From NCBI RefSeq assembly GCF_028807635.1, contig NZ_JARBAX010000001.1, positions 248,001-312,000 on the forward strand: 64,000 nucleotides of DNA, written 5' to 3'. Every line of letters begins with the position of its first letter. The first letter of the stretch is position 1. This DNA is from Streptomyces spiramyceticus (GTDB lineage: Bacteria; Actinomycetota; Actinomycetes; Streptomycetales; Streptomycetaceae). Under the pieces are notes generated by a model. The model saw only the letters and a list, made by a program, of their open reading frames with translations. It had not been told where the DNA came from and searched no databases. The position numbers and the translations under genes were made by a program. Positions 8,432-16,914 of the stretch are shown one piece after another.

Positions 8432-10015
8432 TTACGGCTTCGGCGTGGCGTGCGGGGCGCACGTCACATCGCGGCTGTCGGTCTTCCCGGTGAGCAGGTA
8501 GGTGTCGACCCGGTCGTTGATGCACGGGTTCACCTGCCCGGTGACGCCGTGCGAGCCGGCGTCCTTCTCGGTGATCAGGCGCGAGCCCTTGAAGCGCTTG
8601 TGCAGCTCGACGGCGCCCTCGTACGGGGTGGCGGCGTCACGCGTGGCCTGAACGATCAGCACCGGCGGCAGACCCTTGCCGGACTTGACCTCCAGCGGCG
8701 TCTGCTGCTTGGTCGACCAGGTGGCGCAGGGCAGGTTCATCCAGGCGTTGGCCCACGTCATGAACGGGTGGTCCTTGTGCAGCCTGGTGTTGTCCCGGTC
8801 CCACTTCTTCCAGCTGGTGGGCCACTTGGCGTCCGCGCACTCGACGGCCGTGTAGACGGCGTTGCCGTTCTCCGAGGCCGCGTTGCCTGCGGTGTCCGAC
8901 ATGTCCGGCGCGATCTCGTCGACGAGCGCCTTGGTGTCACCCGCGATGTACTTGCTCCACGTCTCGGCGACAGGCACCCAGGCGGAGTCGTAGTACGGAG
9001 CGCTCTGGAAGAAGCCGATGAGCTCGGCGGGACCGACGACGCCGCCGATCGGGTCCTTCTTGGCGGTGGCGCGCAGCTTCACCCACTGCGCCTCGACCTT
9101 CTCGGAGGTGTCCCCGATGTGGAAGGTGGCGTCGTTCTTGGCGACCCACTCCTTCCAGTCGTTCCAGCGCATCTGGAAGGCGACGTCCTGGTCCAGGTTG
9201 GCCTGGTACCAGATCTTCTCCTTCGACGGGTTGACGACGCTGTCGACGACCATGCGGCGGACGTGGCCCGGGAACAGCGTTCCGTAGACCGCGCCGAGGT
9301 ACGTGCCGTACGAGACGCCGAGGAAGTTCAGCTTGTTCTCACCGAGCGCGGCGCGGACGACGTCCAGGTCGCGTGCGGTGTTCGGCGTGGTCATGTGCGG
9401 CAGCAGCCAGCCGCTGCGCTCCTTGCAGCCGTCCGCGTACTCGGCGGCGAGCTTGCGCTGGGCGAGCTTGTCGGCCTCGCTGTCGGGCACCGGGTCGAGC
9501 TTGGGCGCCTTGACGAACTCCTGCGGGTCGACGCAGGAGATGGGCGAGGAGTGGCCGACACCGCGCGGGTCGAAGCCCACGAAGTCGTACGCCTTGGCCA
9601 TCTTGGTGTAGATCGGGTTCTTCTTGGTGACCCGGGTCGGGAACCGCATGCCCGAGCCGCCGGGGCCGCCCGGGTTGTAGAGCAGAGAGCCCTGACGGTC
9701 CTTCTCGGTGCCCGTGTTGCCGATGCGGTCGAGGGCTATCTTGATCTTCCGTCCGTTCGGCTTCGCGTAGTCGACCGGGACGGTGACCCAGCCGCACTGG
9801 ATGGGCTTGGCGATCCCCCAGTCGGCGGGGCAGTCCTGCCAGTCGATGCCCGCCTTCGCCGCACGGTCTGCGGCGATCTGTACGCCGCGCGCCTCGGACG
9901 TGCTGCTGCCGCTGTGGCGGCCGTCGGCACCGGCCGCGGGCACAGCCATGACGCCTGCCATCAGCGTGCCCGCTATCAGAGTGCCGGCCGAGCCGAGCGC
10001 TGCTGAGCGTCTCAA
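8432..10015 (-). CDS. tap: Secreted tripeptidyl aminopeptidase (alpha/beta hydrolase, TAP family)
   Basis: This 527-residue serine peptidase is exported. The N terminus has a basic MRRSAALGS, a hydrophobic core (TLIAGTLMAGVMAVPAAG) and a likely AGA cleavage site. The fold shows the oxyanion-type LYNPGGPGGSG, the nucleophile elbow GVSYGTYLG, and a C-terminal TAP-like domain with DAATPYEGA and the catalytic His in DAGSHGVTGQ. The family removes tripeptides from the N termini of extracellular proteins. The start is TTG at 10015 behind GGGGGAG. It lies directly downstream of ureD on the same strand, with 160 bases that can hold its own promoter. Confidence 0.88.
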   Translation of the reverse strand: MRRSAALGSAGTLIAGTLMAGVMAVPAAGADGRHSGSSTSEARGVQIAADRAAKAGIDWQDCPADWGIAKPIQCGWVTVPVDYAKPNGRKIKIALDRIGNTGTEKDRQGSLLYNPGGPGGSGMRFPTRVTKKNPIYTKMAKAYDFVGFDPRGVGHSSPISCVDPQEFVKAPKLDPVPDSEADKLAQRKLAAEYADGCKERSGWLLPHMTTPNTARDLDVVRAALGENKLNFLGVSYGTYLGAVYGTLFPGHVRRMVVDSVVNPSKEKIWYQANLDQDVAFQMRWNDWKEWVAKNDATFHIGDTSEKVEAQWVKLRATAKKDPIGGVVGPAELIGFFQSAPYYDSAWVPVAETWSKYIAGDTKALVDEIAPDMSDTAGNAASENGNAVYTAVECADAKWPTSWKKWDRDNTRLHKDHPFMTWANAWMNLPCATWSTKQQTPLEVKSGKGLPPVLIVQATRDAATPYEGAVELHKRFKGSRLITEKDAGSHGVTGQVNPCINDRVDTYLLTGKTDSRDVTCAPHATPKP

Positions 10016-10084
10016 GTGGGTCTCCCCCTGGGATTGTTCTGCCGCGCAGGGCGGCAGTGGTCGGTCGTACGGCCGAATCCTGTC

Positions 10085-10102
10085 GCCTGAGGGGCCTCGG
10101 GC
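10085..10102 (-). terminator. Weak hairpin between ureD and tap
   Basis: GCCTGAGG and CCTCGGGC, separated by two bases, form an imperfect eight-pair stem between the end of the urease operon and tap. It may attenuate read-through; evidence is limited to the stem itself. Confidence 0.3.
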
Positions 10103-10176
10103 AACAGGCCGTACCGGCCTTCTTTACCAATCCCATAACCGGTGAGCCGTGTCCCGGTGAGCGGTGCAACCGGCCG

Positions 10177-10956
10177 TCACCCAAATGTCCGAAGTGCCCC
10201 GTCCAGAACGCGCCGCAGCCGCAGCGCATCGGCCGCCACCGCCGTGACCAGCACGGCGGGGCCCGCGAGCGGGGCGAGGACCGCACCGTCCCCCAATAGT
10301 CGCGTTTCGGGGCATTCTTCCGCGAAGGCCGGGTCCACGACGAGGAGTTGACCGACCGCACGCCCCCCGCCGAGTACGGCTCCCCCGTCCCAGCCGCCGG
10401 GGGACCCCGGACCGTACGACAGCTCCTGGTCGAGGAGCGGCCGACCGCAGCGGTGGACGGTGAGACGCGAGACGAGCGTGCCCGCCTCTTCGCCGTACCT
10501 TCCGAGGGCCTGCTCCTCGCGCAGGACGAGGCGGGCGGAGGCGGCGAGTTCGATACGGGTGGTCATGCGCAGTTCGCTGCCGCATGCCGAGATGAGCGGC
10601 TCCGGCAGCCAGCGCAGGTCCGCATCCTCTCCGACGGTCACCCTCACGTCGTAGCGCGCGGGCTCAGGGGTCCGCCCGGGAAGGGCGACCGTCGCCGCGG
10701 CCGAGTCCACGGCCAGCGCCGCACCCGTTCGTACGTCGGCCTCGATCGCCAGCCGGTCGCCGCCCAGCGGCGCGCTCATCGCTCCGACGACGGTGACACG
10801 GGCGTACGGGCCCGTGCCGCGCGTGCGGCGCAGGGCGAGGGGGCCGTCGCTCTCCAGCACGGGCAGGCGCGTGCCGCCCCGGCCGTCGGGGACGGCGGTG
10901 ATACGGGCCGTGGCCTCGATGCCCGCAGGGGCGAGGGCGGTCATGGCGGTGGTCAT
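10177..10956 (-). CDS. ureD: Urease accessory protein UreD
   Basis: The 259-residue product matches the UreD/UreH scaffold that docks on apo-urease and recruits UreF and UreG for nickel insertion. Conserved segments include [29 protein letters not shown] and [37 protein letters not shown] 10956 overlaps the ureG stop by four bases (ATGA), so translation is coupled. It is the last gene of the ureABCFGD operon, the usual order in Streptomyces. Confidence 0.92.
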   Translation of the reverse strand: MTTAMTALAPAGIEATARITAVPDGRGGTRLPVLESDGPLALRRTRGTGPYARVTVVGAMSAPLGGDRLAIEADVRTGAALAVDSAAATVALPGRTPEPARYDVRVTVGEDADLRWLPEPLISACGSELRMTTRIELAASARLVLREEQALGRYGEEAGTLVSRLTVHRCGRPLLDQELSYGPGSPGGWDGGAVLGGGRAVGQLLVVDPAFAEECPETRLLGDGAVLAPLAGPAVLVTAVAADALRLRRVLDGALRTFG

Positions 10957-11630
10957 GCGGACCAGGCGGCGAGCTGCTCGCGTACCCAGTCGGCGACCGG
11001 CTTTACGCCGTCTCCCGAGGTCAACGAGGTGAAGGCGACCGGGAGTTCGCCGCGCTGCTCCTTGGCGTCACGGGCCATCCGGCCGAGGTCCGAGCCGACG
11101 TAGGGCGCGAGGTCCGTCTTGTTGATGACCAGCAGGTCGGCCGTGGTGACGCCGGGACCGCCCTTGCGCGGGATGTCGTCGCCGCCCGCCACGTCGATGA
11201 CGAAGACCTGCGCGTCGACGAGTCCCCTGGAGAACGTCGCGGTGAGGTTGTCACCGCCGGACTCGACGAGGATCAGGTCGAGCGGCCCCACCGCGTCCTC
11301 CAGGTCCTCGACCGCTTCGAGGTTGGCGGAGATGTCGTCGCGGATCGCGGTGTGCGGGCAGGCTCCGGTCTCGACGGCCTGGATGCGCTCGGGCGGCAAT
11401 ACGGCGTTGCGCAGCAGGAATTCGGCGTCCTCGCGCGTGTAGATGTCGTTGGTGACGACGGCGATGGACAGCTCTTCGCGCAGCTCCCTGCAGAGGGCGG
11501 CGACGGTGGCGGTCTTGCCGGAGCCGACGGGGCCGCCGAGTCCGATGCGCAGGGCCCGCTTCGTACCGTCGGGGCGGGCGGCGTCGGCGCTGACCGCCAT
11601 GGCGCTGTCGTGGCTGTGGTCGAGGTGCAT
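10953..11630 (-). CDS. ureG: Urease accessory GTPase UreG
   Basis: UreG is the SIMIBI-class GTPase that drives nickel delivery to urease. Visible signatures are the P-loop GGPVGSGKT, the metal-site-adjacent [25 protein letters not shown] and the guanine motif [12 protein letters not shown]. The length of 225 residues is normal. A short His-rich N terminus (MHLDHSHD) could bind nickel, and no ureE is present in the window. The ATG is preceded by TAGGAG at a 7-base spacing. A degenerate 14-bp tandem array fills the space between ureF and this gene. Confidence 0.95.
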   Translation of the reverse strand: MHLDHSHDSAMAVSADAARPDGTKRALRIGLGGPVGSGKTATVAALCRELREELSIAVVTNDIYTREDAEFLLRNAVLPPERIQAVETGACPHTAIRDDISANLEAVEDLEDAVGPLDLILVESGGDNLTATFSRGLVDAQVFVIDVAGGDDIPRKGGPGVTTADLLVINKTDLAPYVGSDLGRMARDAKEQRGELPVAFTSLTSGDGVKPVADWVREQLAAWSA

Positions 11631-11645
11631 GGTGCGGCTCCTAGG

Positions 11646-11728
11646 CGGTGTTGCGCGAGCGGTGTTACGAAAGCGATGTCACGAGAGCAGTCTTATGAGT
11701 GCGGCCCTACGAGTGCGGCCCTACGAGG
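11646..11728 (-). repeat. Degenerate 14-bp tandem array between ureF and ureG
   Basis: Six consecutive units of 14 bases (last one 13) start at 11646, 11660, 11674, 11688, 11702 and 11716. On the plus strand they run from CGGTGTTGCGCGAG to CGGCCCTACGAGTG. The two units nearest ureF are nearly identical and divergence grows away from it. The ureF stop codon (11721-11723) is inside the last unit. Because 14 is not a multiple of three, the array cannot be a simple coding extension. Confidence 0.8.
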
Positions 11729-12395
11729 CGAAGAGGCGTACCGGCCATGCCGCGTGCGCCTCCGCCGTGATGTCGAGCAGCGGCGCCGAAGCGGCCGGCA
11801 GCGCCCCGGTGCCTTCGTCCAGGGCGCGGCGGGCGGCTTCGGCCGCGCGCCGCGCGACGTCGTCGAGTTCGGGTGCGAGGCGCGCGAGTACGGCAGTGGC
11901 CTCGAAGGGGTCCAGGCTGAGGAGGCGTACCGCCGCGGTGGCGGGACCGCTGACGGTCTCGTACGCGACACAGTGCGCGGCGTCCTCGGGCCCGAGCCCC
12001 GCCGCGCCGGCGGCGACGCCGAGCACGACGGGCTGGTGCGCGCCGCGCGGCCGCGCCGCCGCCAGCGCGTCGAGCTCGGCACACGGCCAGGTGGCGCGGG
12101 CGGCCCGCATCATCTGCCGGCCCAGCTTGCGGGCCGTCGCCCGCAGGGCGGGTGACGGCGTACGGGCATCGGCCGCCTCGTCCAGGTCGAGCGGGTCGAC
12201 GCCGAGTGCGGCCGCGGCGGCGAGCGCCGCCGAGGTGAGCCCGGTGGTGTGCAGGCGGCCCCGGCAGAAGGCGGCCAGGTCGCGGTCGTTACGGATACGT
12301 CCCGCCTTGACGGCCGCTTCGGCCCCGCCGGAGTGGGCGTGGCCGCCGGCGGGGAATCGCCCGTCGGCGAGGACGAGCAGGGCTGCGCGGCTCAT
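11721..12395 (-). CDS. ureF: Urease accessory protein UreF
   Basis: This 224-residue all-helical protein is the UreF component of the urease activation complex, which gates nickel transfer from UreG. The signature LADGRFPAGGHAHSGG opens the protein, as in actinobacterial UreF, and YETVSGPATAAVRLLSLDP lies in the C-terminal half. It begins 15 bases after ureC on the same strand. Its last codons and stop form the first unit of the 14-bp tandem array, so the C terminus may be recently altered. Confidence 0.92.
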   Translation of the reverse strand: MSRAALLVLADGRFPAGGHAHSGGAEAAVKAGRIRNDRDLAAFCRGRLHTTGLTSAALAAAAALGVDPLDLDEAADARTPSPALRATARKLGRQMMRAARATWPCAELDALAAARPRGAHQPVVLGVAAGAAGLGPEDAAHCVAYETVSGPATAAVRLLSLDPFEATAVLARLAPELDDVARRAAEAARRALDEGTGALPAASAPLLDITAEAHAAWPVRLFAS

Positions 12396-12410
12396 GCCAG
12401 GACCGTCCCT

Positions 12411-14132
12411 TCAGAAGAGGAAGTAGCGTTGGGCCATGGGGAGTTCAGCCGCTGGAGCCGGTTCGACCACGTCGCCGTCGATCGTCACCGTGAAGGTGTC
12501 CGGGTCGACCTCGACGCGCGGGAGGGCGTCGTTCTCCCGCATGTCGGCCTTGGTGACGCGACGGGTGTTCCTGATCGGTACGAACCGCTTGCCCAGGCCG
12601 AGGCGTTCCGGCAGGTCGTCCTCGATCGCCGCGTCCGCGACGAAGTTCAGGGAGTTGGAGGCGGGCGCCTTGCCGAGCGCGCCGAACATCGGGCGGGGCA
12701 TGACCGGCTGCGGGGTCGGGATGGAGGCATTGGCGTCGCCCATCTGCGCGTACGCGATCTGCCCGCCCTTGATGACCAGTTGCGGCTTGACGCCGAAGAA
12801 GGCCGGCTCCCACAGCACCAGATCGGCGAGCTTGCCGCGCTCGACGGAGCCGATCTCGTGGTCGAGGCCCTGCGCGACGGCCGGGTTGATCGTGTACTTG
12901 GCGACATAGCGACGCGCGCGGTGATTGTCGGCCCGCCCGTCGCCGGGCAGCGCGCCGCGGCGCTTCTTCATGACGTGCGCGGTCTGCCACGTACGCATCG
13001 CGACCTCGCCGATGCGGCCCATGGCCTGGGAATCGGAGGAGATGATCGAGATGGCGCCGAGGTCGTGCAGGATGTCCTCAGCCCCTATGGTGGAGGGCCT
13101 GATCCGGGACTCGGCGAAGGCCAGGTCTTCCGGCACGGCGGGGTTGAGGTGGTGGCAGACCATCAGCATGTCGAGGTGTTCCTCGATGGTGTTGACGGTG
13201 TGCGGCCGGGTCGGGTTGGTGGAGCTGGGCAGGACGTTCGGCTCGGACACGACCGTGATGATGTCCGGGGCGTGCCCGCCGCCCGCGCCCTCGGTGTGGT
13301 ACGCGTGGATGGTCCGCCCGGCGATGGCGGCGAGGGTGTCGCCGACGAACCCGGCCTCGTTCAGCGTGTCGGTGTGGATGGCGAGCTGGGCGCCGGTCTC
13401 GTCGCACACACCGAGGCAGGCGTCGATGACGGCGGGGGTGGCCCCCCAGTCCTCGTGGATCTTGAATCCCAGGGCGCCGCCCCGGAGCTGGGCGTGCATG
13501 GCGTCACGGGACATGGTGTTGCCCTTGCCGAGCAGCCCGATGTTGACGGGGAACTGCTCCAGCGCCTCGAACATCCGGGCAAGGTGCCAGCCGCCGGGCG
13601 TGACGGTGGTGGCCTTGCTGCCATCGGCCGGTCCGGTGCCGCCGCCGACGAGCGTGGTGATGCCGGAGGAGAGCGCCTGGTCGACGATGGTCGGCGAGAT
13701 GAAGTGGACGTGCGCGTCGATCGTGCCGGCGGTGAGGATCTTGCCGTTGCCGGCGATGATCTCGGTCTCGGGCCCGATGACGAGGTCGGGGTGCACGCCG
13801 TCCATCGTGTCGGGGTTGCCGGCCTTGCCGACGCCGGTGATCCGTCCGTCCCGAATGCCGATGTCGGCCTTGACGATGCCCCAGTGGTCGAGGACCACAA
13901 CGCCGGTGATGACGGTGTCGGGTGCGCCGTCGGCACGCGTCGTACGCGCCTGGCCCATGGATTCGCGGATCACCTTGCCGCCGCCGAACACCGCTTCGTC
14001 ACCGGCGCGTCCGGGTCCGCCGCAGCGGTCCTCCTCGATCTCGATCAGCAGGTCGGTGTCGGCGAGCCGGATGCGGTCGCCGGTCGTGGGGCCGAACAGG
14101 TCGGCGTACACGGGGCGTACGAGCTCAGGCAT
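12411..14132 (-). CDS. ureC: Urease subunit alpha (UreC)
   Basis: This is the catalytic urease subunit, hydrolysing urea to ammonia and carbamate at a dinickel site. ATG 14132 is chosen over GTG 14141 because GGAGG lies 8 bases before it, which gives the usual actinobacterial length of 573 residues. Nickel and active-site motifs are intact: [26 protein letters not shown] with the carbamylated Lys, and MVCHHLNP with the flap-region catalytic His. It overlaps ureB by eight bases (ATGCCTGA). Confidence 0.97.
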   Translation of the reverse strand: MPELVRPVYADLFGPTTGDRIRLADTDLLIEIEEDRCGGPGRAGDEAVFGGGKVIRESMGQARTTRADGAPDTVITGVVVLDHWGIVKADIGIRDGRITGVGKAGNPDTMDGVHPDLVIGPETEIIAGNGKILTAGTIDAHVHFISPTIVDQALSSGITTLVGGGTGPADGSKATTVTPGGWHLARMFEALEQFPVNIGLLGKGNTMSRDAMHAQLRGGALGFKIHEDWGATPAVIDACLGVCDETGAQLAIHTDTLNEAGFVGDTLAAIAGRTIHAYHTEGAGGGHAPDIITVVSEPNVLPSSTNPTRPHTVNTIEEHLDMLMVCHHLNPAVPEDLAFAESRIRPSTIGAEDILHDLGAISIISSDSQAMGRIGEVAMRTWQTAHVMKKRRGALPGDGRADNHRARRYVAKYTINPAVAQGLDHEIGSVERGKLADLVLWEPAFFGVKPQLVIKGGQIAYAQMGDANASIPTPQPVMPRPMFGALGKAPASNSLNFVADAAIEDDLPERLGLGKRFVPIRNTRRVTKADMRENDALPRVEVDPDTFTVTIDGDVVEPAPAAELPMAQRYFLF

Positions 14133-14436
14133 CGAGGGCACCTCCGGTCTCCCCGCGCAGACCGGCGACGATGCGCCGTCCGCCGATGGGAACGAGTTCG
14201 ACGTCGACGGGGATGCCGGGCTCGAAGCGCACGGCGGTGCCCGCGGCGATGTTCAGCCGCAGGCCGCGGGCGGCGGCGCGGTCGAAGTCGAGACCGGGGT
14301 TGGCCTCGGCGAAGTGGTAATGGGAGCCGACCTGGACGGGCCGGTCGGCGGCGTTCAGGACGGTGAGGCGGGTGACGGGGCGGCCCTGGTTGAGAGCAAC
14401 GGGGTCGTCGGCGTACAGGATCTCTCCGGGGATCAT
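14125..14436 (-). CDS. ureB: Urease subunit beta (UreB)
   Basis: The 103-residue structural subunit shows the family segments [37 protein letters not shown] and the typical [10 protein letters not shown]. It assembles with UreA and UreC in the cytoplasm. The start is ATG 14436, 17 bases after ureA. The end is translationally coupled to ureC. Confidence 0.96.
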   Translation of the reverse strand: MIPGEILYADDPVALNQGRPVTRLTVLNAADRPVQVGSHYHFAEANPGLDFDRAAARGLRLNIAAGTAVRFEPGIPVDVELVPIGGRRIVAGLRGETGGALDA

Positions 14437-14453
14437 CGGCGGCCGCTCCCCCG

Positions 14454-14756
14454 TCAGGCGATCGGGTCGTGGACGGTGACGAGCTTGGTGCCGTCCGGGA
14501 AGGTCGCCTCCACCTGTACATCGTGGATCATCTCGGGGATGCCTTCCATGACGTCGTCACGGGTGAGCACGTTCCGGCCCGACGACATGAGTTCGGCGAC
14601 GGTCCGACCGTCGCGGGCGCCTTCGAGGATGTGCGAGGTGATGAGCGCGATCGTCTCGGGGTGATTGAGCTTCACTCCGCGCGCCCGGCGCTTCTCCGCG
14701 ACGTCCGCCGCCACATGGATGAGCAGTCTTTCCTGCTCGTGCGGGGTCAGTTGCAC
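14454..14756 (-). CDS. ureA: Urease subunit gamma (UreA)
   Basis: The 100-residue gamma subunit has the N-terminal [18 protein letters not shown], the central [21 protein letters not shown] and the C-terminal [23 protein letters not shown] 14756 is preferred to GTG 14765: it gives the family-standard MQLTPHEQ start and length, and AGGTGGG lies just upstream. It is the first gene of the urease operon. Confidence 0.95.
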   Translation of the reverse strand: MQLTPHEQERLLIHVAADVAEKRRARGVKLNHPETIALITSHILEGARDGRTVAELMSSGRNVLTRDDVMEGIPEMIHDVQVEATFPDGTKLVTVHDPIA

Positions 14757-14765
14757 GCGTCCCAC

Positions 14766-15079
14766 CTCACAGTCCTCGCACCGGACCGCCCGGTCCGGCT
14801 GCCGCGGCCACCGCGACGGGACATAGATGTATCACGCACCCGTCTTGTGCCTTGATGACGCAGGCTAGTTGCGCGGAGTTTCGGCCGCGTTAACTGCGCC
14901 GCCCTCCGCCACGTGGGTCATGGACGGCGATGGCGATCACGGTCCGGGCGCCTCGCTGCGCAGGCTCTCGGTCCACACTTGAAGGACCGGGCGCGGGAAC
15001 GCGGGACGGTCGCCGGCGCACGGCCTCTTTCGTACGTACGTACGGGCGGGCGGGCGCGGAGGTCAGCTGCCGGGTGCAG
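14766..15079. other. 314-base non-coding interval upstream of ureA
   Basis: No credible gene is seen. The part nearest ureA carries the urease leader and a GlnR-like site (14878-14893). A sequence matching a weak -10 (TAGCCT on the minus strand) lies downstream of that site. The remainder towards 15079 is the 3' side of the antitoxin gene and shows GTACGTACGTACG alternation around 15033-15045. Confidence 0.5.
14878..14893 (-). promoter_or_regulatory. Putative GlnR half-box upstream of ureA
   Basis: On the minus strand the sequence reads TTAAC-N6-GAAAC, matching the GlnR a/b half-sites (gTnAc-n6-GaAAc) except for the first base. ureA is a known GlnR target in S. coelicolor. The second pair of half-sites in the full consensus is poorly preserved here. 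Confidence 0.5.
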
Positions 15080-15361
15080 TCAGCTGTCGCGTGTGCTGCC
15101 GCGGTGTTCCGCCGCGATACCGAAGCGGCGCCGTTCGCCCGGAGCGGACGGCGCCGAGCCGATCGCGGAGACGGAACTGATCACCGGATCCTCGGCCACC
15201 TCCTGCTCACCTTCAAGTCGTTCCAGGTCAGCGGCGGAAACCAGCGCCACCAGCGGCTTCCCGTGACGCGTCACGACCACCCGCTCTCCGCCGTAGACGA
15301 CGCGGTTGATCAGTTCGGCGAGCTCTGCTCGGGCTTGCGTCACCGGAATCTCGTAGGCCAT
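15080..15361 (-). CDS. Phd/YefM-family antitoxin without adjacent toxin
   Basis: The 93-residue protein begins MAYEIPVTQARAELAELINR and continues GERVVVTRHGKPLVALVSAADLERLE, the full DNA-binding domain of Phd/YefM antitoxins. Its C-terminal tail (residues about 55-93) is unusually long and polar. In-frame ATGs at 15370 and 15373 are alternative starts, none with an ideal ribosome site. No toxin gene flanks it: the urease operon lies downstream and clpP is divergent. A stand-alone repressor role is therefore plausible. TGTACA-type operator repeats lie 20-44 bases upstream. Confidence 0.82.
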   Translation of the reverse strand: MAYEIPVTQARAELAELINRVVYGGERVVVTRHGKPLVALVSAADLERLEGEQEVAEDPVISSVSAIGSAPSAPGERRRFGIAAEHRGSTRDS

Positions 15362-15380
15362 GCTCCCCATCATAACGGCC

Positions 15381-15405
15381 TGTACGTCCTGTACATTTTT
15401 TACAG
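15381..15405. promoter_or_regulatory. TGTACA-type operator between antitoxin and clpP
   Basis: TGTAC-N5-GTACA (15381-15395) overlaps CTGTA-N7-TACAG (15389-15405), with a TGTACA core at 15390-15395. TGTACA cores are the known recognition element of YefM-YoeB operators. The site is between divergent antitoxin and clpP genes and could control both. Confidence 0.6.
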
Positions 15406-15455
15406 ACGCTCGGCCCAAGGTCACGCCTGAGGACCAATGAGGGAGAAGCACTGCC

Positions 15456-16100
15456 ATGAACCGGCCTTCCACCCACAGCGCCCGCTACGTCCTGCCCGAA
15501 TTCACCGAACGCACCAGCACCGGAACCCGCACCCTCGACCCGTACTCCAAGCTACTGGAAGAGCGGATCGTGTTCCTGGGTACGGCACTCGACGACACCG
15601 CCGCCAATGATGTGATGGCGCAGTTCATGCACCTCGAACATGCCGCCCCCGACCGGGACATCTCGCTCTACATCAACTCCCCCGGCGGCTCGTTCACCGC
15701 CATGTCGGCGATCTACGACACGATCCAGTTCGTCACCTGCGACGTCGAGACCATCTGCCTGGGCCAGGCCGCGTCCTCGGCTGCCGTGCTGCTCGCGGCC
15801 GGCTCACCGGGCAAGCGCCTCGCGCTGCCGGGAGCGCGGGTGCTCCTCAGCCAGCCGTCCATCGACGAGCCCGTGCATGGGCAGCCGTCCGATCTGGAGA
15901 TCGAGGCGCGCGAGCTGATGCGCATGAGGGAGCTGCTCGCCGAGCTGCTCGCGCGCCACACCGGGCAGAGCGGGGAGCGTGTCGACGCCGACATCGAGCG
16001 CGACAAGGTCTTCGACGCGGATGCGGCCCGGGCGTACGGCCTGGTGGACCACATCGTGCAGAGCCGCAAGGACACTTCCGCCTTCTCCGCCCCGAGGTGA
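15456..16100 (+). CDS. ClpP-family protease subunit lacking the catalytic histidine
   Basis: This 214-residue ClpP paralogue keeps the fold: [16 protein letters not shown], the nucleophile [11 protein letters not shown] (Ser107), and [19 protein letters not shown] with the triad Asp183. Where active ClpP has HQP, this protein reads LLSQPS, with Ser132 in place of the catalytic His. By analogy with ClpR it is probably an inactive or regulatory subunit mixing with another ClpP; direct activity cannot be excluded. It is divergent from the Phd/YefM antitoxin, a typical Clp substrate class, and is followed after 7 bases by a coupled small gene. Confidence 0.88.
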   Translation: MNRPSTHSARYVLPEFTERTSTGTRTLDPYSKLLEERIVFLGTALDDTAANDVMAQFMHLEHAAPDRDISLYINSPGGSFTAMSAIYDTIQFVTCDVETICLGQAASSAAVLLAAGSPGKRLALPGARVLLSQPSIDEPVHGQPSDLEIEARELMRMRELLAELLARHTGQSGERVDADIERDKVFDADAARAYGLVDHIVQSRKDTSAFSAPR

Positions 16101-16107
16101 TCCCCGC

Positions 16108-16416
16108 ATGCTGCTGCCCGAACTGCCGCCGCTGCCGGCCCTGACGCGCGCCGAGTGCGAGTTCATCGACCGCTATCTGGAAGTCGTCGATCTGGTGGGC
16201 CGGATCAATCCGGCGCACGGGGCCGACACTTACGGCGCTCTGCGCGCCGCACAGGCGCTCGTCGGCAAGGCCGCGGGACTGCGGGACGCGCTCACCGTGA
16301 TGCACGAGCGGGGCGAGACCCGCCTCCATGCCGCCACCCTCGCCCGGGCACTGCGGGTGCTCGACGGTGAGCGGCGGGCGAGCCGGGTCACCGTGCCGCC
16401 CCGCGCCACGAGTTGA
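16108..16416 (+). CDS. Conserved hypothetical protein coupled to clpP
   Basis: ATG 16108 gives a 102-residue protein. Its ribosome site GAGGTGA includes the clpP stop codon, so the two are co-translated. The sequence is helical and charged (ECEFIDRYLEVVDLVGRINPAHGADTYGALRAAQALVG). It has no signal peptide, membrane segment or domain I recognise. Coupling suggests it acts with the His-less ClpP, for example as an assembly or adaptor factor; this is inference from position only. Confidence 0.7.
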   Translation: MLLPELPPLPALTRAECEFIDRYLEVVDLVGRINPAHGADTYGALRAAQALVGKAAGLRDALTVMHERGETRLHAATLARALRVLDGERRASRVTVPPRATS

Positions 16417-16726
16417 CGGGGGTTCAGCCGACTGGCCCTGCCCAGTACGACACGCGACACCTCGAACGGCGTATCTACCGACTGCGCAGTCGTACTATCC
16501 GACTTGCGCATCGCGCCTACACAGATGGCGGAATGGGGCATTCCGTCCCTGGTACGAGGGTCGCCAGGCATCGACAACGATCGTCAAAAACACCCCTGTC
16601 CACCCGAACGGGTCAGTCGTGAGGAGCCTCACATACGCCCGTTTCTGCTCGGAAATCCGGGTATTCATGAGTCAAGATCCCTGGGACGACAAGCCCCCGC
16701 CACCTCGGCGGGGCGGTCCGGGCGGA
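16417..16726. other. 310-base gap before the riboswitch
   Basis: No convincing gene is seen. A perfect 14-bp palindrome, CGACTGCGCAGTCG, lies at 16479-16492 and is followed at once by TACTAT, a good -10 hexamer (16493-16498). A 21-codon frame (16669-16734) beginning MSQDPWDDKPPPP runs into the riboswitch and is more likely leader sequence. Confidence 0.45.
16479..16498 (+). promoter_or_regulatory. Palindrome adjoining a -10-like hexamer
   Basis: CGACTGCGCAGTCG is a perfect palindrome and is followed directly by TACTAT. The placement fits an operator covering the -35/-10 region of the transcript that contains the c-di-AMP riboswitch about 230 bases downstream. No clear -35 is seen. Confidence 0.35.
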
Positions 16727-16907
16727 CGCTGAGTCCTGCCGCCGCTCCGGATGACTGGTCGACAGGAGTGCATCGGCAGGAGTGGAGGACCCAGGTAGGA
16801 CGGGGTGACCGGACACGGTCGTCCCTTGGGGTGAAGCCGCGAAAGCGGCCGGGCATCTTCGCCTGTCCGAACCCGACAGGCCATCCTTCACAGGCGGCTG
16901 ACGAAGG
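16727..16907 (+). ncRNA. c-di-AMP (ydaO/yuaA-type) riboswitch
   Basis: The conserved blocks of the actinobacterial ydaO riboswitch occur in order: CGCTGAGTCCTGCCGCCG at the 5' end, GGACCCAGGTAGGACGGGG, the GGGGTGAAGCCGCGAAAGCGG junction, then CCGGGCATCTTCGCCTGTC, CGAACCCGACAGG and a closing CAGGCGG. It ends 7 bases before the ATG of a secreted NlpC/P60 peptidase. In Streptomyces this aptamer is known to precede cell-wall hydrolases such as rpfA and to turn expression off when c-di-AMP binds. Confidence 0.9.
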
Positions 16908-16914
16908 GTTGCGC

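Noticed and set aside
15080..15361. Complete toxin-antitoxin module at the Phd/YefM gene
   Set aside because: No toxin-sized frame lies on either side; the neighbours are ureA and clpP.
16669..16734. 21-codon frame MSQDPWDDKPPPP upstream of the riboswitch
   Set aside because: It overlaps the conserved 5' end of the c-di-AMP aptamer and has no ribosome site.
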